The notes under the pieces were generated by a model. The model did no database searches. It was not told the origin of the DNA and saw only the letters and a list, made by a program, of their open reading frames with translations. Below, piece by piece: positions 49,569 to 59,007 of a stretch of 64,000 nt of DNA; the stretch's first letter is position 1, and the number at the start of each line of letters is the position of its first letter. The DNA comes from Oscillospiraceae bacterium (lineage in GTDB: Bacteria > Bacillota > Clostridia > Oscillospirales > Oscillospiraceae). The translations under genes and the position numbers were made by a program. Where the stretch lies: contig JAAWKB010000002.1 in NCBI GenBank assembly GCA_022797115.1, positions 1 to 64,000 of the forward strand, given 5' to 3'.

Positions 49569-51026
49569 TTATTCTGGTTTCTTCAGCCGTTGGCTGAGCT
49601 TGGAGAAAGCCGGGATCTCCGACAGACCGCCCCGGGAGGCGTTGAGCCGGTAATCCTCCGCCGCCTTTTCGTTCAGATAGGTCTGCATCAGCTGCGCCGC
49701 TACCCCCTGGTAGGCCGGGTCCTGCGCCAAGTCCCGCAGCTCCTGGGGGTCCCGCTCCATGTCAAACAGCTGCATTTCGTTGGTGTCATGGTAGAGATTC
49801 AGCTTATACCGCGTCCCCCGGATCATCGTCGCCTGGACCGGATGCGGGAACACGCCCAAATCCATCTGGCTGCATCCCCGGTATTCGCACACGGCAATCT
49901 TCCGCTGCTGCCCGCCCTGGAGCGGGCGGCTCTCCGCCGGGATGGGGGCCTCCAGCCCCGCCGCACACATGGCGGTGGCAAACAGGTCGTTGAGCTGTAC
50001 CGGGCTGCTGTTGACGTCCGCCTCCCGCTGGCCGGGGTATTTCACAATCAGCGGCACATTGGTACAGCCGTCGTAGAAATAGGCCCCCTTCCCCAGCAGG
50101 TTGTGGTCGCAGATCATATCCCCGTGGTCGGATGAGTAGATTATGAGGGTGTTGTCATAGATCCCCTCATCCTTCAGCGCGTTAATGATCTTCCCCAGCT
50201 GGGCGTCCAGGAAGGACACGCCGGCAAAATAGCCCCGGCGGAGCTGTTCCGCCTCCTCCGGTGTGAAGCGGGTGCGCGGGTCGCGGCACTGGAGACGGCG
50301 GATTTCCTCCAGCGCCTCCAGGCGGCAGCCCGCCGGTTCCCCCTCCGGCGCGGCAAGGGGCGGCCGGGACTGCTCATGCAGCATCGCCTCGCTGCCGTCG
50401 GGATGGTTGTCATAGGGGCTGTGGGGGTCAAAGTAGCCCACGGACAGGAAAAAGGGCTTCTCCTTGTCACGCTCCCGGATGAAGGCGGCGGACCGCTCGC
50501 TGACCCAGGTGGAAAAGTGGGTCTCCGGGGGACGGCCCTTCCAGGCGCGGCCCTCCCGTTTGATTTTCTCATAGGTTTCCGGGTGGTTTTCCCGCAGCCA
50601 TTTGCCGTAGGCGTTCAGCGGCTCGTCCAGCAGCACATTGGGGTCATGGCTGAGCTCATAGTGGTCAAAGCCGTCCCCCGGGTTCCGCTGGCGGGTCTCA
50701 TAGAGGATGCCGCTGACGTGGAGCTTCCCCACCAGCCCGGTCTGATACCCCGCCTCCCGCAGGTGCCAGGGCAGCAGCCGCTCTGTCTGGGGCAGGATGT
50801 CGAAGAGGTTGTATACCCCGTGTCCGCTCAGGCGCTTGCCTGTGAGGATACAGGCCCGGCTGGGGGTGCAGACCGGGGCGTTGCAGTAGGCGTGGTCATA
50901 GCGGGTGCCCTCCGCTGCCAGGGCGTCCAGGTTCGGGGTGCTGACATATTGGCAGCCGTAGGCCCCCAGGGAGTCGCGCCGCTGCTGGTCGGACAGGATC
51001 AGCAGGATATTGGGCCGCCTGTCCAT
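49569..51026 (-). CDS. Sulfatase, Cys-type (formylglycine-dependent)
   Basis: A 485-residue type I sulfatase that removes sulfate esters from glycans. NILLILSDQQRRDSLGAYG gives metal-binding residues and PVCTPSRACILTGK is the Cys-x-Pro-x-Arg activation motif, with Cys53 to be oxidised to formylglycine. VGKLH and YSSDHGDM complete the active site. No signal peptide is visible, so it acts in the cytoplasm on imported sugars. The maturase that could activate it anaerobically is encoded at 62317. It ends the minus-strand arm, 3 bp after the SDR gene. Confidence 0.93.
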   Translation of the reverse strand: MDRRPNILLILSDQQRRDSLGAYGCQYVSTPNLDALAAEGTRYDHAYCNAPVCTPSRACILTGKRLSGHGVYNLFDILPQTERLLPWHLREAGYQTGLVGKLHVSGILYETRQRNPGDGFDHYELSHDPNVLLDEPLNAYGKWLRENHPETYEKIKREGRAWKGRPPETHFSTWVSERSAAFIRERDKEKPFFLSVGYFDPHSPYDNHPDGSEAMLHEQSRPPLAAPEGEPAGCRLEALEEIRRLQCRDPRTRFTPEEAEQLRRGYFAGVSFLDAQLGKIINALKDEGIYDNTLIIYSSDHGDMICDHNLLGKGAYFYDGCTNVPLIVKYPGQREADVNSSPVQLNDLFATAMCAAGLEAPIPAESRPLQGGQQRKIAVCEYRGCSQMDLGVFPHPVQATMIRGTRYKLNLYHDTNEMQLFDMERDPQELRDLAQDPAYQGVAAQLMQTYLNEKAAEDYRLNASRGGLSEIPAFSKLSQRLKKPE

Positions 51027-51029
51027 GGC

Positions 51030-51842
51030 TCAGCCTCTGGTCTTTCCGCCGGCCACATTCAGGGTCACGCCGTGGATGTAGCTGGCCCGGCCGCTGAGGA
51101 GGAAGGCCACGGTATTGGCCACCTCGCTGAGCTTGCCGGAGCGGCCCAGGGGTGTGGTGCTGGTTTTTGCATAGCCCGCGCGCAGATCCTCAATGGTGAT
51201 GCCCCGGGTGTAGGCCAGGGCGGTCTCATAGCTGAGGGTCCGCAGGCCCGTGGCCTCCAGGATGCCGGGGGCCACGCCCACCACGCGCACACCCTTCTTG
51301 CCCAGCTCCTTGGCCCAGGAGCGGGTCAGGGAGTTGACCGCGTTCTTGGTGGCGGCATAGACGCTCTGGCCCTCGCTGCCCTCCAGGCCGGACTCGGAGG
51401 ACATGTTCAGGATCACGCCGGAACCCTGCTTGACCATAACGCGGCCCGCCGCCTGGGCGCACAGGTACACGCCCTTCAGGTTCACGCCCATGACCTTGTC
51501 CCAGGTACCCTCGTCCAGCTCGTACTGGTCGCCCTCGTCCACCAGGAGGCGGGGGATGTTGATGCCCGCATTGTTGACAATGCCGTCAATCCGGCCAAAG
51601 GCGGCCAGGACGTCCGCCACCATCTGATCCACACTCTCCTTGCTGGTCACGTTCGTGACCAGGTAGAGCACCTGCCCCTCGGCGGCGTTCTCAAAGGTGG
51701 GGGCCTGGGGGTTCATATCGCAGACGGCGACCTTCGCCCCGTCCGCCAGCAGCTCCTCCACGACAGCGCGGCCAATCCCCGACGCGCCGCCGGTTACGAT
51801 GATTACACGGCCCTCCAGGCCGAGCCAAGATGTTTGTTCCAT
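51030..51842 (-). CDS. SDR-family dehydrogenase, sorbitol-6-phosphate 2-dehydrogenase-like
   Basis: A 270-residue NAD(P)-dependent enzyme. VTGGASGIGRAVVEELL is the cofactor motif, NNAG is present and the catalytic Ser-Tyr-Lys is seen as MSSESG...YAATKNAV. The stretches LVDEGDQYELDEG, RSWAKELGKKGVRVVGVAPGILE and ALAYTRGITIEDLRAGY closely resemble sorbitol-6-phosphate 2-dehydrogenases of Firmicutes. In this locus the substrate may be another phosphorylated or free sugar. It lies between the transporter and the sulfatase genes. Confidence 0.88.
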   Translation of the reverse strand: MEQTSWLGLEGRVIIVTGGASGIGRAVVEELLADGAKVAVCDMNPQAPTFENAAEGQVLYLVTNVTSKESVDQMVADVLAAFGRIDGIVNNAGINIPRLLVDEGDQYELDEGTWDKVMGVNLKGVYLCAQAAGRVMVKQGSGVILNMSSESGLEGSEGQSVYAATKNAVNSLTRSWAKELGKKGVRVVGVAPGILEATGLRTLSYETALAYTRGITIEDLRAGYAKTSTTPLGRSGKLSEVANTVAFLLSGRASYIHGVTLNVAGGKTRG

Positions 51843-51878
51843 GTTGCTCCCTCTCGTTTCTACATTATATTATCATGA

Positions 51879-52775
51879 TTAGCCCTTGACGGCTCCCACC
51901 GTCAGGCCCTTGACAAAGAATTTCTGTCCGCACAGGAACACGACGAACACCGGGATAACGGTCAGGCAGCAGGCCGCAGTGATCAGGTTGTACTGGGCGC
52001 CCTCCTCGCTGACGAACTGGTTCAGGGCGATGGGCAGGGTCCGCAGCCGCCAGTCGGACAGGAACACCAGGGGGTCCAGGTAGCTGTTCCAGCTGTCCAG
52101 GAACTGCACCGTTGCCAGGGCGGCCAGGGTGGGCTTCACAGAGGGGATCATGATCTGGCCCCAGATCCGCCACTCCCCTGCGCCGTCGATCATGGCAGAC
52201 TCCCGCAGGTCGTTGGGGACGCCTATAAATGCCTGCCGCATCATGAAGGTGGCGGACACGGCGATGAGCTTGGGGGCGATGATGGAGAAATGGGTGTTGG
52301 TCATCTCCAGGGCGGAGAACATGACGAACCGGGGGATCAAGGTCAGCTGGGAGGGGACCATCATCTGGGCCAGGTAGATCAGGAAGAGAACATTGGCCCC
52401 CTTGAAGCGCAGCTTGGCAAAGGCATAGCCCGCCGTGGCCGCGGTGGTAACGCTGACCAGGGTGTTCAATACGGACACCTTAATGGAGTTCCAGTAGGAC
52501 AGCAGGAAGTGGTAGTCCTTTTTGTTGGTATCAATGTGGAGCACTACCTTGTAGTTGTCCCAGCTGGGGTTCTGGGGAATCCACTGGATGGGGATGCTCA
52601 TGACATCCCGCTCCGCTTTAAACGAGGAGGAAACCATCCAGATAAAGGGCACAATCATCAGGACAGCGAAGCCGATCAGCAGGATTGTCATCACAATCTT
52701 TCCCGGCAGCTGGCGCTGGCGCATGGTCAGCACGGGGCCGTCCTTGGTATGTTTTACGTTTGTTGCAGCACTCAT
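51879..52775 (-). CDS. Carbohydrate ABC transporter permease, MalG type
   Basis: A 298-residue CUT1-family permease with six hydrophobic helices. The EAA loop appears as DLRESAMIDGAGEWRIWGQIMIPSVKP, which contacts the ATPase. An N-terminal extension precedes the first helix (IVMTILLIGFAVLMIVPFIWM). It pairs with the MalF-type permease 14 bp upstream. No ATPase gene is present in the locus; CUT1 systems of Firmicutes commonly share an MsmX-like ATPase encoded elsewhere. Confidence 0.93.
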   Translation of the reverse strand: MSAATNVKHTKDGPVLTMRQRQLPGKIVMTILLIGFAVLMIVPFIWMVSSSFKAERDVMSIPIQWIPQNPSWDNYKVVLHIDTNKKDYHFLLSYWNSIKVSVLNTLVSVTTAATAGYAFAKLRFKGANVLFLIYLAQMMVPSQLTLIPRFVMFSALEMTNTHFSIIAPKLIAVSATFMMRQAFIGVPNDLRESAMIDGAGEWRIWGQIMIPSVKPTLAALATVQFLDSWNSYLDPLVFLSDWRLRTLPIALNQFVSEEGAQYNLITAACCLTVIPVFVVFLCGQKFFVKGLTVGAVKG

Positions 52776-52789
52776 CTTCGGTCACCTCC

Positions 52790-53710
52790 TTAATCTTCTT
52801 TGTTATGCTTCCACTGGAAAACGGTGACGCACAGCAGAAGCAGGAACAGGATCATGGCTACCGCCGAGGCGTAACCCATGTTGTAGTAGCTGAATGCCTG
52901 CTTATAAATGTAGTACACCAGCGTGTAGGTGGAGGTGCCCGGCCCGCCCTGGGTCATGACGTTGATCTGGCCGAAGACCTTAAAGGAGCTGATGATGCCG
53001 GTAATGGTCAGAAAGAACGTGGTGGGCTTCAGCTGGGGCAGGGTCACGTAGAAAAACCGCTGGATACCGTTGACGCCGTCCAGGTCCGCCGCCTCATAGA
53101 GGTCCTTGGGCAGGGCGGTGAGGGAGGCGCTGTAGATGAATACCTGATAGCCCAGGCTGCTCCAGATGCACATGAGCATCACTGCCGGCAGGGCCCAGGT
53201 GTAGCTGACCAGGAAACGGGGCGGGTCATCCCAGCCCAGGGACCGCATCAGCTGGGTGAAGGGGCCGTAGGAGGAATAGAGCATCACCCAAACCGCCGAG
53301 GAGGCAACGATATTGCAGATCTTCGGCATGTACATGGTAATGCGCACCAGGCCCTGGAGCTTCTTTGCACAGAAGGTGTCAATGAGCACCGCCAGCACCA
53401 CGGCCAAAAACAGGCCGATGGGCACGGTGACGACAGTAAAGATAATGGTGTTGACCAGCGAGGCGGTAAACCACTCGTCGGACCACAGGTCAATAAAGTT
53501 TTTCAGCCCAACGACATTCCAGTTGCCAATGCCCTTGAGGAAATTCCAGTCAGTAAAGCTGATAAACAGAGAGAACAGCATGGGGATGACGCTGAAGCAG
53601 ACCAGGCCCACCAGGCTGGGCAGGAGGAACGTGCTTGCCACCAGGTTGGGGTGGGCGCGGTGCTGCCTGGCGCTGGCGCGCAGCTGCCGGGTTGTGTGTT
53701 CTTGTGCCAT
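52790..53710 (-). CDS. Carbohydrate ABC transporter permease, MalF type
   Basis: A 306-residue CUT1 permease with six helices. The EAA loop is DLYEAADLDGVNGIQRFFYVTLPQLKP, followed by the conserved GGPGTSTYTLVYYIY. It follows the binding-protein gene after a 152-bp gap containing a stable hairpin that probably lowers permease expression relative to the binding protein. An AGGAAGGAG-type ribosome site precedes the ATG. Confidence 0.94.
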   Translation of the reverse strand: MAQEHTTRQLRASARQHRAHPNLVASTFLLPSLVGLVCFSVIPMLFSLFISFTDWNFLKGIGNWNVVGLKNFIDLWSDEWFTASLVNTIIFTVVTVPIGLFLAVVLAVLIDTFCAKKLQGLVRITMYMPKICNIVASSAVWVMLYSSYGPFTQLMRSLGWDDPPRFLVSYTWALPAVMLMCIWSSLGYQVFIYSASLTALPKDLYEAADLDGVNGIQRFFYVTLPQLKPTTFFLTITGIISSFKVFGQINVMTQGGPGTSTYTLVYYIYKQAFSYYNMGYASAVAMILFLLLLCVTVFQWKHNKED

Positions 53711-53790
53711 AGGATCTCCTTCCTAAAAGTTGCAGTCAGACCAGGGAACCGTCTTTTTTGCTGCCTTTTCTGGTTTTTGATATGGAACAG

Positions 53791-53823
53791 CCTGGAGCGG
53801 CGCGTATTCTTCGCCGCTCCAGG
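53791..53823 (-). terminator. Intercistronic hairpin between binding protein and permeases
   Basis: A perfect 12-bp stem CCTGGAGCGGCG / CGCCGCTCCAGG with a 9-base loop and no T-tract. This position in sugar ABC operons usually stabilises the upstream binding-protein mRNA and attenuates downstream expression. Confidence 0.75.
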
Positions 53824-53862
53824 CTGCAGTTCTCAGCCCACGGGCCGAGACCAGGGTGTGTT

Positions 53863-55296
53863 TTACTTCAGCAGCGCATCGGAACGGCTCTTCATATCGG
53901 CCAAGCCCTGCTCAACGGACTTCTGGCCGTACATGATCGCCTGGAGCTCCTCGTCAAAAATGGTTTCCACCTCGGCATCCTTGTCAGTGACCAGGACAGT
54001 CTCGTCGAAGCCGGTGCCGATGGACAGGTACGCCTTCAGGGACTCTGCGTCAAACGCGCCGCCCTCGATGGCGTCCGTGGTGCCCTCGTTGACTGCGTCC
54101 ACGATGCTGGACTTGTCAAAGCCGCTCCACAGGGGGATGCGCCCGCCAGAGGCCAGAGGGGCCATGCCGCCCTGGATATACCAGACGATGAAATCAATGC
54201 ACTCCTGGGGATACTGGGTCTTGGAGTTGACCACGATCAGGTCGCCCGCGTCGGACATGATGCCGTGGTCAGCCCGGTCCATGTAGCTCTCATCGGGCAC
54301 AGGGAAGGGCACCAGGGCGGTCTGGAAATCGTGGGGATAGGTCTCCAGGTCGCGGGCAACACGGATGTTGGCCACGCCCAGGCTCATGGCGCACTTGCCC
54401 TCCAGGAAGGAGTTGGCGAAGGAGACGTCGTCAGCCACCTCGTCGTCCCAGCCGTAGGCATAACCGGCTTCCACCGTATCCCACAGCAGCTGGATGCCGT
54501 TCTTCCAGACCTCGCTATCAAAGTTGGTCTCCGCAGCGCCGTCCTTATAGATGCTGTTGATGCCGAGGGGGCTGCCCATGCCGGCGCGGAGGTAGTCCTT
54601 GGTGTCCGCGAAGCAGAAACGCACTGCGTAGGTCTTGTCCAGGCCCTCGCCCTTGGTCAGCTTCTGGCAGGCGTCGGTGAACTGGGCATAGGTCCAGCCG
54701 TTGACAGGCAGCTCAATGCCGGCTTCCTTGAACATGTCGGCGTTGACCATCATCCAAGCCTTGTTGTCGGTCTTGGTAGGCATGGCGTAGTAGCGGCCGT
54801 CGATGGCGTAGGGGGCCACGTTGGTTGCGCCCAGCTCCTCGGCGGGGTCAAAGCCGCGGGCGGTCAGCTCGTCGGTCAGGTCCAGGCACAGGCCGGCGTC
54901 CACACGGTTGTAGTAGCGGGTGGTGCCGCCGTAGCACATGAAAATGTCGATGTCGCTGCCGGCGGACAGGTAGGTGTCCAGCTGGAGGTTGCCGTCGGCG
55001 TTGTTGACGTAGCGGGTGTACTCGACCTGGATGCCCTTGTCTGCGAACTCCTTGTTGAAGTTCTCCACCAGGGTGTCGTAGCCGTACTCACCCTGGACGC
55101 CGCCCCACATCTTCAGGGTGACGGTCTCCTTGGGTGTTTCGGGGGTAGTGGCGGGCGTCTCATCAGACGGCGTGCTGGGGGTGTTGCCAGCAGGGGTGCT
55201 GGGGGTGTCCTGCTGGCCGCCGTTATTGCCGCCGCAGGCCGCGAGGCTCAGGGTCATGACAAGAGCCAGGAAAAGCGCGATCCATTTCTTTTTCAT
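53863..55296 (-). CDS. Sugar ABC transporter substrate-binding lipoprotein
   Basis: A 477-residue extracellular solute-binding protein (family 1). The N-terminus MKKKWIALFLALVMTLSLAACGG is a lipoprotein signal with lipobox LAAC, followed by a Thr/Pro-rich linker to about residue 60. The mature fold starts VTLKMWGGVQGEYGYDTLVENFNKEF. The start at 55296 is chosen over 55317 because the latter has no ribosome site. It delivers a sugar or oligosaccharide, probably sulfated in view of the neighbours, to the MalF/MalG pair. Confidence 0.93.
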   Translation of the reverse strand: MKKKWIALFLALVMTLSLAACGGNNGGQQDTPSTPAGNTPSTPSDETPATTPETPKETVTLKMWGGVQGEYGYDTLVENFNKEFADKGIQVEYTRYVNNADGNLQLDTYLSAGSDIDIFMCYGGTTRYYNRVDAGLCLDLTDELTARGFDPAEELGATNVAPYAIDGRYYAMPTKTDNKAWMMVNADMFKEAGIELPVNGWTYAQFTDACQKLTKGEGLDKTYAVRFCFADTKDYLRAGMGSPLGINSIYKDGAAETNFDSEVWKNGIQLLWDTVEAGYAYGWDDEVADDVSFANSFLEGKCAMSLGVANIRVARDLETYPHDFQTALVPFPVPDESYMDRADHGIMSDAGDLIVVNSKTQYPQECIDFIVWYIQGGMAPLASGGRIPLWSGFDKSSIVDAVNEGTTDAIEGGAFDAESLKAYLSIGTGFDETVLVTDKDAEVETIFDEELQAIMYGQKSVEQGLADMKSRSDALLK

Positions 55297-55358
55297 CTTG
55301 ATTTGTCCCTTTCTCATATATTTGGCATGAATGGTATCTCAAGAGCGGGGCTTGCGCC

Positions 55359-57230
55359 TCACCCATATGCCCGTACTTCAAAGACCCTTGCGTTGGGATA
55401 GCCGTTGGTGGCGGTGACCCGGAGCTCGATGGCGTCGCACAGGGGCGCATCCGGGAAGTCCAGCACGTTCAGGCGCTGGTAGTTGCCCTCCACCCGCCGG
55501 GCCGCTGCCGTCTCCCCGCCCCGGAGCAGGCGCAGCTCATAGTCCCGCACCAGCTCCGCCGGGGGGCCTACCTGCTGCTGTGCGATCCGCTTGGCGGAGA
55601 GGGTGATCTTGATCGAGCGGTTCAGGTTGGAGTCAAAGGTCACGCGCACCTGGGAGAGCTTTGCCGGCTGCTCCAGATGCAGGGTCAGCACCTCGCCCTC
55701 CGGCGAGAGCCCCTCGGACTCCCAGCAGTTGACGGCATCCTCTGTGTCCCGGGAGACGCCGTTGAGGACGTTGGCGGCAGAGTGTTTCTGGCTGGACGCC
55801 TCCGCCCGGGCCCGGCGGGCCAGATCTGCGGCGTCCTGGTTGGTAAAGCCGGGGAGATAGCAGTCGTTGCGCAGCAGCCTCTGCTGGAGCTCCCCCATCC
55901 GGCCCCCTATCTCCCGGGGCAGGCAGCCGTACCGCACGCACATGGCCGCCGCCGTCCCCGCCGCCTGGCCGCCCACAGAGCAGGTCCCCATCACCCGGGA
56001 GCTGGCCATGGCCAGCTTCGATGCGCTGAGAATCCGCCCCGCCTGCATCAAATTGGCAACCTTCCCGCTGCAATAGCAGCGGTAGGGGATCGTATACAGC
56101 CCCGGGAAGTGCCGGACGGTGGAGGGCATCACGTCCTTGTCGTCCAGCCCCCCGGCGGTGTGGTTGTCAACCGGCCAGCCGCCGTAGGCCACCGCGTCCG
56201 GGAAAATGCGGTTGGACAGGATATCGTTCTCTGTCAATATGTAGTCCCCCATGAAGCGGCGGCTCTCGCGGATGCCGGGGAGCATCCCCACCCACTCCAG
56301 GTCGTAGTTCTCCGCCCCATGATCGCCGCTGTTCTTGAGGTGGTCCCACACACCGTAGACGCACCGCACCAGCTCATCGCGGATGGCCTCATACTCGTCA
56401 ATGATGTCCGGCCCCTTGCCGGGCAGCTCAATCCACCAGTAGCCGTAGTCCAGGCCATAGCAGTCAAAGGCCTTCTTCCCCTCGCCTTCCTCCTCCTTGC
56501 CCGGCGCGGGGCAGGCCGCGTCGGTGGCAAACAGCAGCATGGGCTGGTGGTTGCCGTGGCCCCGGAGCTTCAAATCGTCCTCGGTGAAGTGCCGCACCCA
56601 CTCCGGCGTCCGGAAGGGGACCGGGTGGCCCCGGTTTACCGCCTTAAACAGCAGGGTGTTGCCCATGCGGTTGTTGTTGGGCTGGTCCGGGGCGTCCGGC
56701 TCCTGGAACTCCGCCTTCCCCTCGCTGCCGGTGCGGTAGTCCGCCCCGGCGAAGTAGCTCAGCGTACCATTGCCTGTGCAGTCGATGAACACCTTTCCGG
56801 CAATCCGCAGGTTGGTCTCCGTGGTACCTTGGTAGCAGACGATGCGCTTGATGGCGTCCCCTTCCAGCTCTGCGTCGTGCATACTGGTGTTCAGGAACAG
56901 CGTCAGCCCCTCCTGCCGGTAGACGGTCTGCAGCAGCGTGCTGTCCCAGATCGAATAATTATAGTAGTCATTGCGGGCCTTGTTTTCCAGCATGATCTCG
57001 TGGATGATGCCGGTCTCCGCCGCGTTGCGTTTAAATTGGTTGGCATCTGCGCCGCAAATGTGCATCCGGATCTCCGAGCTGGCGTTCCCGCCCAGTACGG
57101 ACCGGTCCTGGACCAGCGCCGTCCGGGCGCCTTCCCGGGCGCTGGCCAGAGCCGCGCACAAGCCGGTCATACCGCCGCCGACTACCACAACGTCAAAGGC
57201 CTCATCCCTCCATTTGCTGCGTATCCCCAT
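55359..57230 (-). CDS. FAD-dependent oxidoreductase (FAD_oxidored family) with C-terminal beta domain
   Basis: A 623-residue enzyme. VVVVGGGMTGLCAALASAREGARTALVQ is the FAD-binding motif and SVLGGNASSEIRMHICGA the typical family loop; SRVMGTCSVGGQAAGTAAAMCV closes the FAD domain near residue 435. The last 130 residues look like a beta-sandwich domain. Members occur in carbohydrate loci; their substrates are largely unproven. It is the first gene of the minus-strand arm. I start at 57230 with GGGGAG 9 bp upstream; 57239 is an alternative. Confidence 0.85.
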   Translation of the reverse strand: MGIRSKWRDEAFDVVVVGGGMTGLCAALASAREGARTALVQDRSVLGGNASSEIRMHICGADANQFKRNAAETGIIHEIMLENKARNDYYNYSIWDSTLLQTVYRQEGLTLFLNTSMHDAELEGDAIKRIVCYQGTTETNLRIAGKVFIDCTGNGTLSYFAGADYRTGSEGKAEFQEPDAPDQPNNNRMGNTLLFKAVNRGHPVPFRTPEWVRHFTEDDLKLRGHGNHQPMLLFATDAACPAPGKEEEGEGKKAFDCYGLDYGYWWIELPGKGPDIIDEYEAIRDELVRCVYGVWDHLKNSGDHGAENYDLEWVGMLPGIRESRRFMGDYILTENDILSNRIFPDAVAYGGWPVDNHTAGGLDDKDVMPSTVRHFPGLYTIPYRCYCSGKVANLMQAGRILSASKLAMASSRVMGTCSVGGQAAGTAAAMCVRYGCLPREIGGRMGELQQRLLRNDCYLPGFTNQDAADLARRARAEASSQKHSAANVLNGVSRDTEDAVNCWESEGLSPEGEVLTLHLEQPAKLSQVRVTFDSNLNRSIKITLSAKRIAQQQVGPPAELVRDYELRLLRGGETAAARRVEGNYQRLNVLDFPDAPLCDAIELRVTATNGYPNARVFEVRAYG

Positions 57231-57278
57231 TACATTCATCTCCCCTAAAAACATCACATTTCGCTGTCTGTGCTGTGA

Positions 57279-57333
57279 ATTTTAGCAGAGTTTCCCGCGC
57301 ATGTCAATACATTGCACAAAATATACGTATATT
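57279..57333 (-). promoter_or_regulatory. Promoter of the minus-strand sugar operon with upstream palindrome
   Basis: TTGACA (57302-57307), 17 bp, TAAAAT (57279-57284) on the minus strand. A perfect 14-bp palindrome AATATACGTATATT (57320-57333) lies 12 bp upstream of the -35; its GTATA half-site resembles GntR/HutC operators. With the plus-strand promoter at 57450 this accounts for most of the 329-bp gap between 57231 and 57559. Confidence 0.75.
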
Positions 57334-57449
57334 GTAAGAACATTTCAGAAGAAATCACAAAAGATACCCCATGTTTTTGCCATATTTGACAGGACATAAT
57401 TGCAAGAAGCTGCGGTATTCTGGATTTGCCGAATTATGGCAGAAACTGT

Positions 57450-57478
57450 TTGACATCCCCTATGCCCTGTGATATAGT
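57450..57478 (+). promoter_or_regulatory. Promoter of the GntR-led plus-strand operon
   Basis: TTGACA (57450-57455), 17 bp, TATAGT (57473-57478), followed by GAGGTGG before the GntR start. Confidence 0.85.
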
Positions 57479-57559
57479 AGTAAAAAACCTTTAACCTGGG
57501 ATGTGGTGTAGGGATTTCCTTCCCGCTTCTTTTTGCCCAGGAACGGAACGAGGTGGATG

Positions 57560-58276
57560 ATGAAGCCGCTGCACGCCCAAATATCTGATTATGTTATGAC
57601 AAATATCAAAAACGGAGAGTGGCCTGTCGGCCATCTGCTGCCTACGGAAATGGAGCTATGCGAGCAATTCGGCGTCAGCCGCGCCTCCGTGCGCACGGCG
57701 CTGCTGGGCCTGGTCAACGACGGGTATCTGATCCGCGTGAAGGGCCGGGGCACCTTTGTCACCAACCCCCAGCGGGTGGAGGAATCCACGGTGTTTATCG
57801 AGAGCTTTGCCGAGGAGATGCACCGGCGGGGCGAGGCGATTGAGACGGAGGTGCTGGAATTCCGGGTGATGCCCGCTGACGAACGGATCAGCGCCAGCCT
57901 CCAGATCCCGCTCAACAGCTCCGTAATCAAGCTGACCCGCCTGCGCTACCGCAAGGATCACATCGATGAGGGGCCTATTGTGCTGACCACCTCCTATTAT
58001 ACAATGAAGCTCAGTTTCCTCCAGCACTACGATTTCGCCTCCATCTCCGTCCACCAGGCGATGTCGGAGCACGGGATGGCGAAGAAGTTTACGGAAAAGC
58101 ACATCAATGTCACATTCCTGGACACCCGCTCCAGCCGCCTGATGGGCGTGGAGTCGGGTGCGCCTGCGCTGACTATCGTCTCTTACACCCGGGATATGGA
58201 CGACGAGCTGGTGGAATACTGCGAGAGCTACTACCCCGCCAGCCGGAACGAATTTATTTTGAAGATCCGGCTGTAG
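57560..58276 (+). CDS. GntR-family regulator, HutC/UTRA type
   Basis: A 238-residue repressor. The winged helix (about 5-70) reads LLPTEMELCEQFGVSRASVRTALLGLVNDGYLIRVKGRGTFV; the UTRA ligand-binding domain follows (about 85-236, with LNSSVIKLTRLRYRKDH and ESYYPASRNEFILKIRL). It sits between divergent arms of a glycan locus, so it probably represses both until a sugar derivative binds. I start at 57560, 6 bp after GAGG; ATG 57557 and a TTG at 57533 are alternatives. Confidence 0.92.
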   Translation: MKPLHAQISDYVMTNIKNGEWPVGHLLPTEMELCEQFGVSRASVRTALLGLVNDGYLIRVKGRGTFVTNPQRVEESTVFIESFAEEMHRRGEAIETEVLEFRVMPADERISASLQIPLNSSVIKLTRLRYRKDHIDEGPIVLTTSYYTMKLSFLQHYDFASISVHQAMSEHGMAKKFTEKHINVTFLDTRSSRLMGVESGAPALTIVSYTRDMDDELVEYCESYYPASRNEFILKIRL

Positions 58277-58284
58277 CGGCCGGG

Positions 58285-58311
58285 CGCCGCCTCCATTGGA
58301 GGCGGCGTTTT
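58285..58311 (+). terminator. Terminator after the GntR gene
   Basis: A perfect 10-bp stem CGCCGCCTCC / GGAGGCGGCG with loop ATT, followed by TTTT. The next gene starts 19 bp later, so it may attenuate rather than fully stop transcription into the hydrolase genes. Confidence 0.85.
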
Positions 58312-58329
58312 ACAAAGGAGGAGTACGAC

Positions 58330-59007
58330 GTGAAAAAAGAAATCCTGTGCTATGGCGACTCCAACACCTGGGGCTGTATCCCCCGTTGGAAGGACCTGGG
58401 CGTCCCCTCGGAGCGTTACGACCAGGATACCCGCTGGACCGGCCGTCTGTCCGCCCTGCTGGGGGACGGGTACCACATCATTGAGGAGGGGCTGGGCGGG
58501 CGGACCTCCATTTATGATTTCCCCGGCGAGTCCTGGCGCAACGGGCTGCCCTATTTCCAGCCCTGCCTGCTCAGCCACCGGCCTTTAGACCTGGTGGTCA
58601 TCATGCTGGGGACCAACGACCTCCACGCCTGCCTCCACCCTTCCGCGGAGCGGCTGGGGGACGGCATCCGCACCTTGGTGGATGTCGTCCGGGCTACGCC
58701 CAAGTGCGGCCGGGACAATACGCCGCCGCCCATCCTGGTCATCGCCCCCGCCCACATCAAGGAGGCCCAGGGCCGGAAGGAGGTCTATCCCAAGCTGGGC
58801 GGGGAGAAGGGGGAGGCGCTCTCCCGCCAGTTTGCCGCCGTGTACCGTCAGGCGGCGGAGGATTTGGGATGCCATTTCCTGGACGCCGCCCGATACGCCC
58901 AGCCCAGCGATGCCGACGGCCTCCACTGGATGCCGGAATCCCACCGCCTGCTGGCGGACGCGCTGGCCCAGGCCATCCCGGCCATCTTTGCGGAGGGCTT
59001 ACAATGA
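58330..59007 (+). CDS. SGNH/GDSL-family hydrolase
   Basis: A 225-residue esterase-type hydrolase. Block I is LCYGDSNTWGC with the nucleophile Ser, block III is IMLGTNDLH and block V is DADGLHWMPESH with the catalytic Asp and His. It resembles arylesterase/acetylxylan-type SGNH enzymes and may deacetylate sugars. The start is GTG with AAAGGAGG upstream. The stop overlaps the next gene (ATGA). No signal peptide is present. Confidence 0.9.
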   Translation: MKKEILCYGDSNTWGCIPRWKDLGVPSERYDQDTRWTGRLSALLGDGYHIIEEGLGGRTSIYDFPGESWRNGLPYFQPCLLSHRPLDLVVIMLGTNDLHACLHPSAERLGDGIRTLVDVVRATPKCGRDNTPPPILVIAPAHIKEAQGRKEVYPKLGGEKGEALSRQFAAVYRQAAEDLGCHFLDAARYAQPSDADGLHWMPESHRLLADALAQAIPAIFAEGLQ

